Source: Pseudoalteromonas sp. 0303 (GTDB lineage Bacteria > Pseudomonadota > Gammaproteobacteria > Enterobacterales > Alteromonadaceae). Taken from it: a DNA stretch of 64,000 nt. Below the pieces are notes generated by a model, which searched no databases, was not told where the DNA came from, and saw nothing but the letters and a program-made list of their open reading frames with translations. The translations under genes and the position numbers were made by a program. Each line of letters opens with the position of its first letter. Within the stretch, counting starts at the first letter, position 1. Below are positions 63,346 to 64,000 of the stretch, piece by piece. The stretch is from assembly GCF_013349995.1 (NCBI RefSeq), contig NZ_JABVXF010000006.1, positions 101,967 through 165,966 on the forward strand, read 5' to 3'.

Positions 63346-63540
63346 CAATTAAGATCACATATAAAGATCAATTCGCGTTCTTTAATAGATAAATCACCTT
63401 CTTTACAACTTAAAAACAAGCTCATTTATAAAATACACTGCCTAAATAGCCATAATACGAGTAATTTAGTGTTATTTTTGCCCGTTTCGTTCGTATTTTG
63501 CGCGAATAGTCATTTTTTTTATGAAAACTTCAAAAAACAG

Positions 63541-63568
63541 TTGATCTCAATTCGGATCTCCCTATAAT
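63541..63568 (+). promoter_or_regulatory. rRNA operon promoter P1
   Basis: TTGATC (63541-63546), 16-nt spacer, TATAAT (63563-63568). The segment CTCCCTATAATGCGC and the following ACCGACACGG match E. coli rrn P1 promoters very closely, including the G/C discriminator. An A/T-rich UP-like stretch lies at 63510-63540. Confidence 0.9.
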
Positions 63569-63675
63569 GCGCATCCACCGACACGGCGGACTGCTTACAA
63601 AAAAGCAAAACGACGAGTTGGTTAAGTCAAGTAAGACTAAGTTTTGAAAAAATAAACTTTTCTCAAAATTAAGTG

Positions 63676-63703
63676 TTGACAAAAATAACGGCTTGCGTAG
63701 AAT
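63676..63703 (+). promoter_or_regulatory. rRNA operon promoter P2
   Basis: Consensus TTGACA (63676-63681), 16-nt spacer, TAGAAT (63698-63703), then GCACAGCCC discriminator. It is about 135 bp after P1, as in enteric rrn operons. Confidence 0.88.
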
Positions 63704-63735
63704 GCACAGCCCTTGAGACGCGAAAGTATCTCAAA

Positions 63736-63747
63736 CGTTCTTTAACA
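63736..63747 (+). promoter_or_regulatory. rRNA leader boxA antitermination site
   Basis: CGTTCTTTAACA matches the E. coli leader boxA (TGCTCTTTAACA) and is followed by ATCTGTGTGGGCACTCG, also conserved. It recruits the Nus antitermination complex. Confidence 0.88.
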
Positions 63748-63933
63748 ATATAAAGCAATCATCTGTGTGGGCACTCGTACAGGTTGAGTTCTAACAGCGA
63801 AGCTTAGTTTACTAAGTAACGCAAACAAATTTAGAGTCTCAAATGTAACTGAGTGACTATATAGTCAATTCGATATCGAAAGATATCAAAATCAGAATTC
63901 ATTGAGCATGTCCCTCGGGACAGAAAAAACTTT

Positions 63934-64000
63934 TAATTGAAGAGTTTGATCATGGCTCAGATTGAACGCTGGCGGCAGGCCTAACACATGCAAGTCGAGC
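63934..64000 (+). rRNA. rrs: 16S ribosomal RNA, 5' end (cut by window edge)
   Basis: AATTGAAGAGTTTGATCATGGCTCAGATTGAACGCTGGCGGCAGGCCTAACACATGCAAGTCGAGC-type 5' sequence, diagnostic for bacterial 16S. Only about 67 nt are in the window; the mature 5' end is given by analogy with E. coli. Confidence 0.98.

Overview
The window looks like chromosomal DNA of a marine gammaproteobacterium of the order Alteromonadales, most likely Pseudoalteromonas. The signs are the ribosomal proteins and rRNA leader, the moderate GC content, the TonB-dependent receptors and secreted starch enzymes, and the housekeeping neighbourhoods (groESL-fxsA-cutA-dsbD, aroQ-accBC, speE/speA). The genus is inferred from gene content and style; no database was searched.

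Layout. 1-1525: the 5' part of a group II intron with its reverse transcriptase, on the minus strand and cut by the window edge. 1627-1774: a run of small hairpins directly after groEL. 1776-9353: housekeeping genes (groEL, groES with a sigma-32 promoter, fxsA, cutA, dsbD, aroQ, accB, accC). 9431-11873: a GH97 alpha-glucosidase and the decayed remnant of an outer-membrane protein gene. 11948-25497: a chemoreceptor, the polyamine genes speE and speA, two tandem acyltransferases with a mechanosensitive channel, chromate transporter, solute-binding protein, OmpA-like lipoprotein, ABC exporter and a small DUF3224/LysE cluster. 25685-32918: a TonB-dependent receptor and a very large lipoprotein pullulanase. 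A 14-bp palindrome-like site lies about 100 bp upstream of both the receptor gene and the GH97 gene, which suggests one starch/maltodextrin regulon.

33017-38863 holds a membrane PH-domain protein, then a divergent locus: a rhodanese and a DUF2892 membrane protein (a split YgaP) on one side, and an ArsR-family regulator with two cysteines placed like those of persulfide sensors plus an RND pump and adaptor on the other. An array of ATATTAGA/TCTAATAT half-sites lies between them. 38880-54438 is the most accessory-looking part: unknown secreted proteins, an iodotyrosine-deiodinase-like flavoprotein, two Bor-type lipoproteins, a MacAB-like transporter with a YIP1 protein, an aldo/keto reductase, a Fic protein, eleven tandem copies of a heptamer, a TorF-type porin, a secreted homologue of the leptospiral protein LipL32, and an AsmA-family protein.

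54593-64000 is the translation block: the spc operon from rplN to rpmJ without the S10 operon upstream, a terminator-like hairpin, the alpha operon (rpsM-rpsK-rpsD-rpoA-rplQ) with a recognisable S4-responsive leader, and then an rRNA operon with P1, P2 and boxA. The window ends about 67 nt into the 16S gene.
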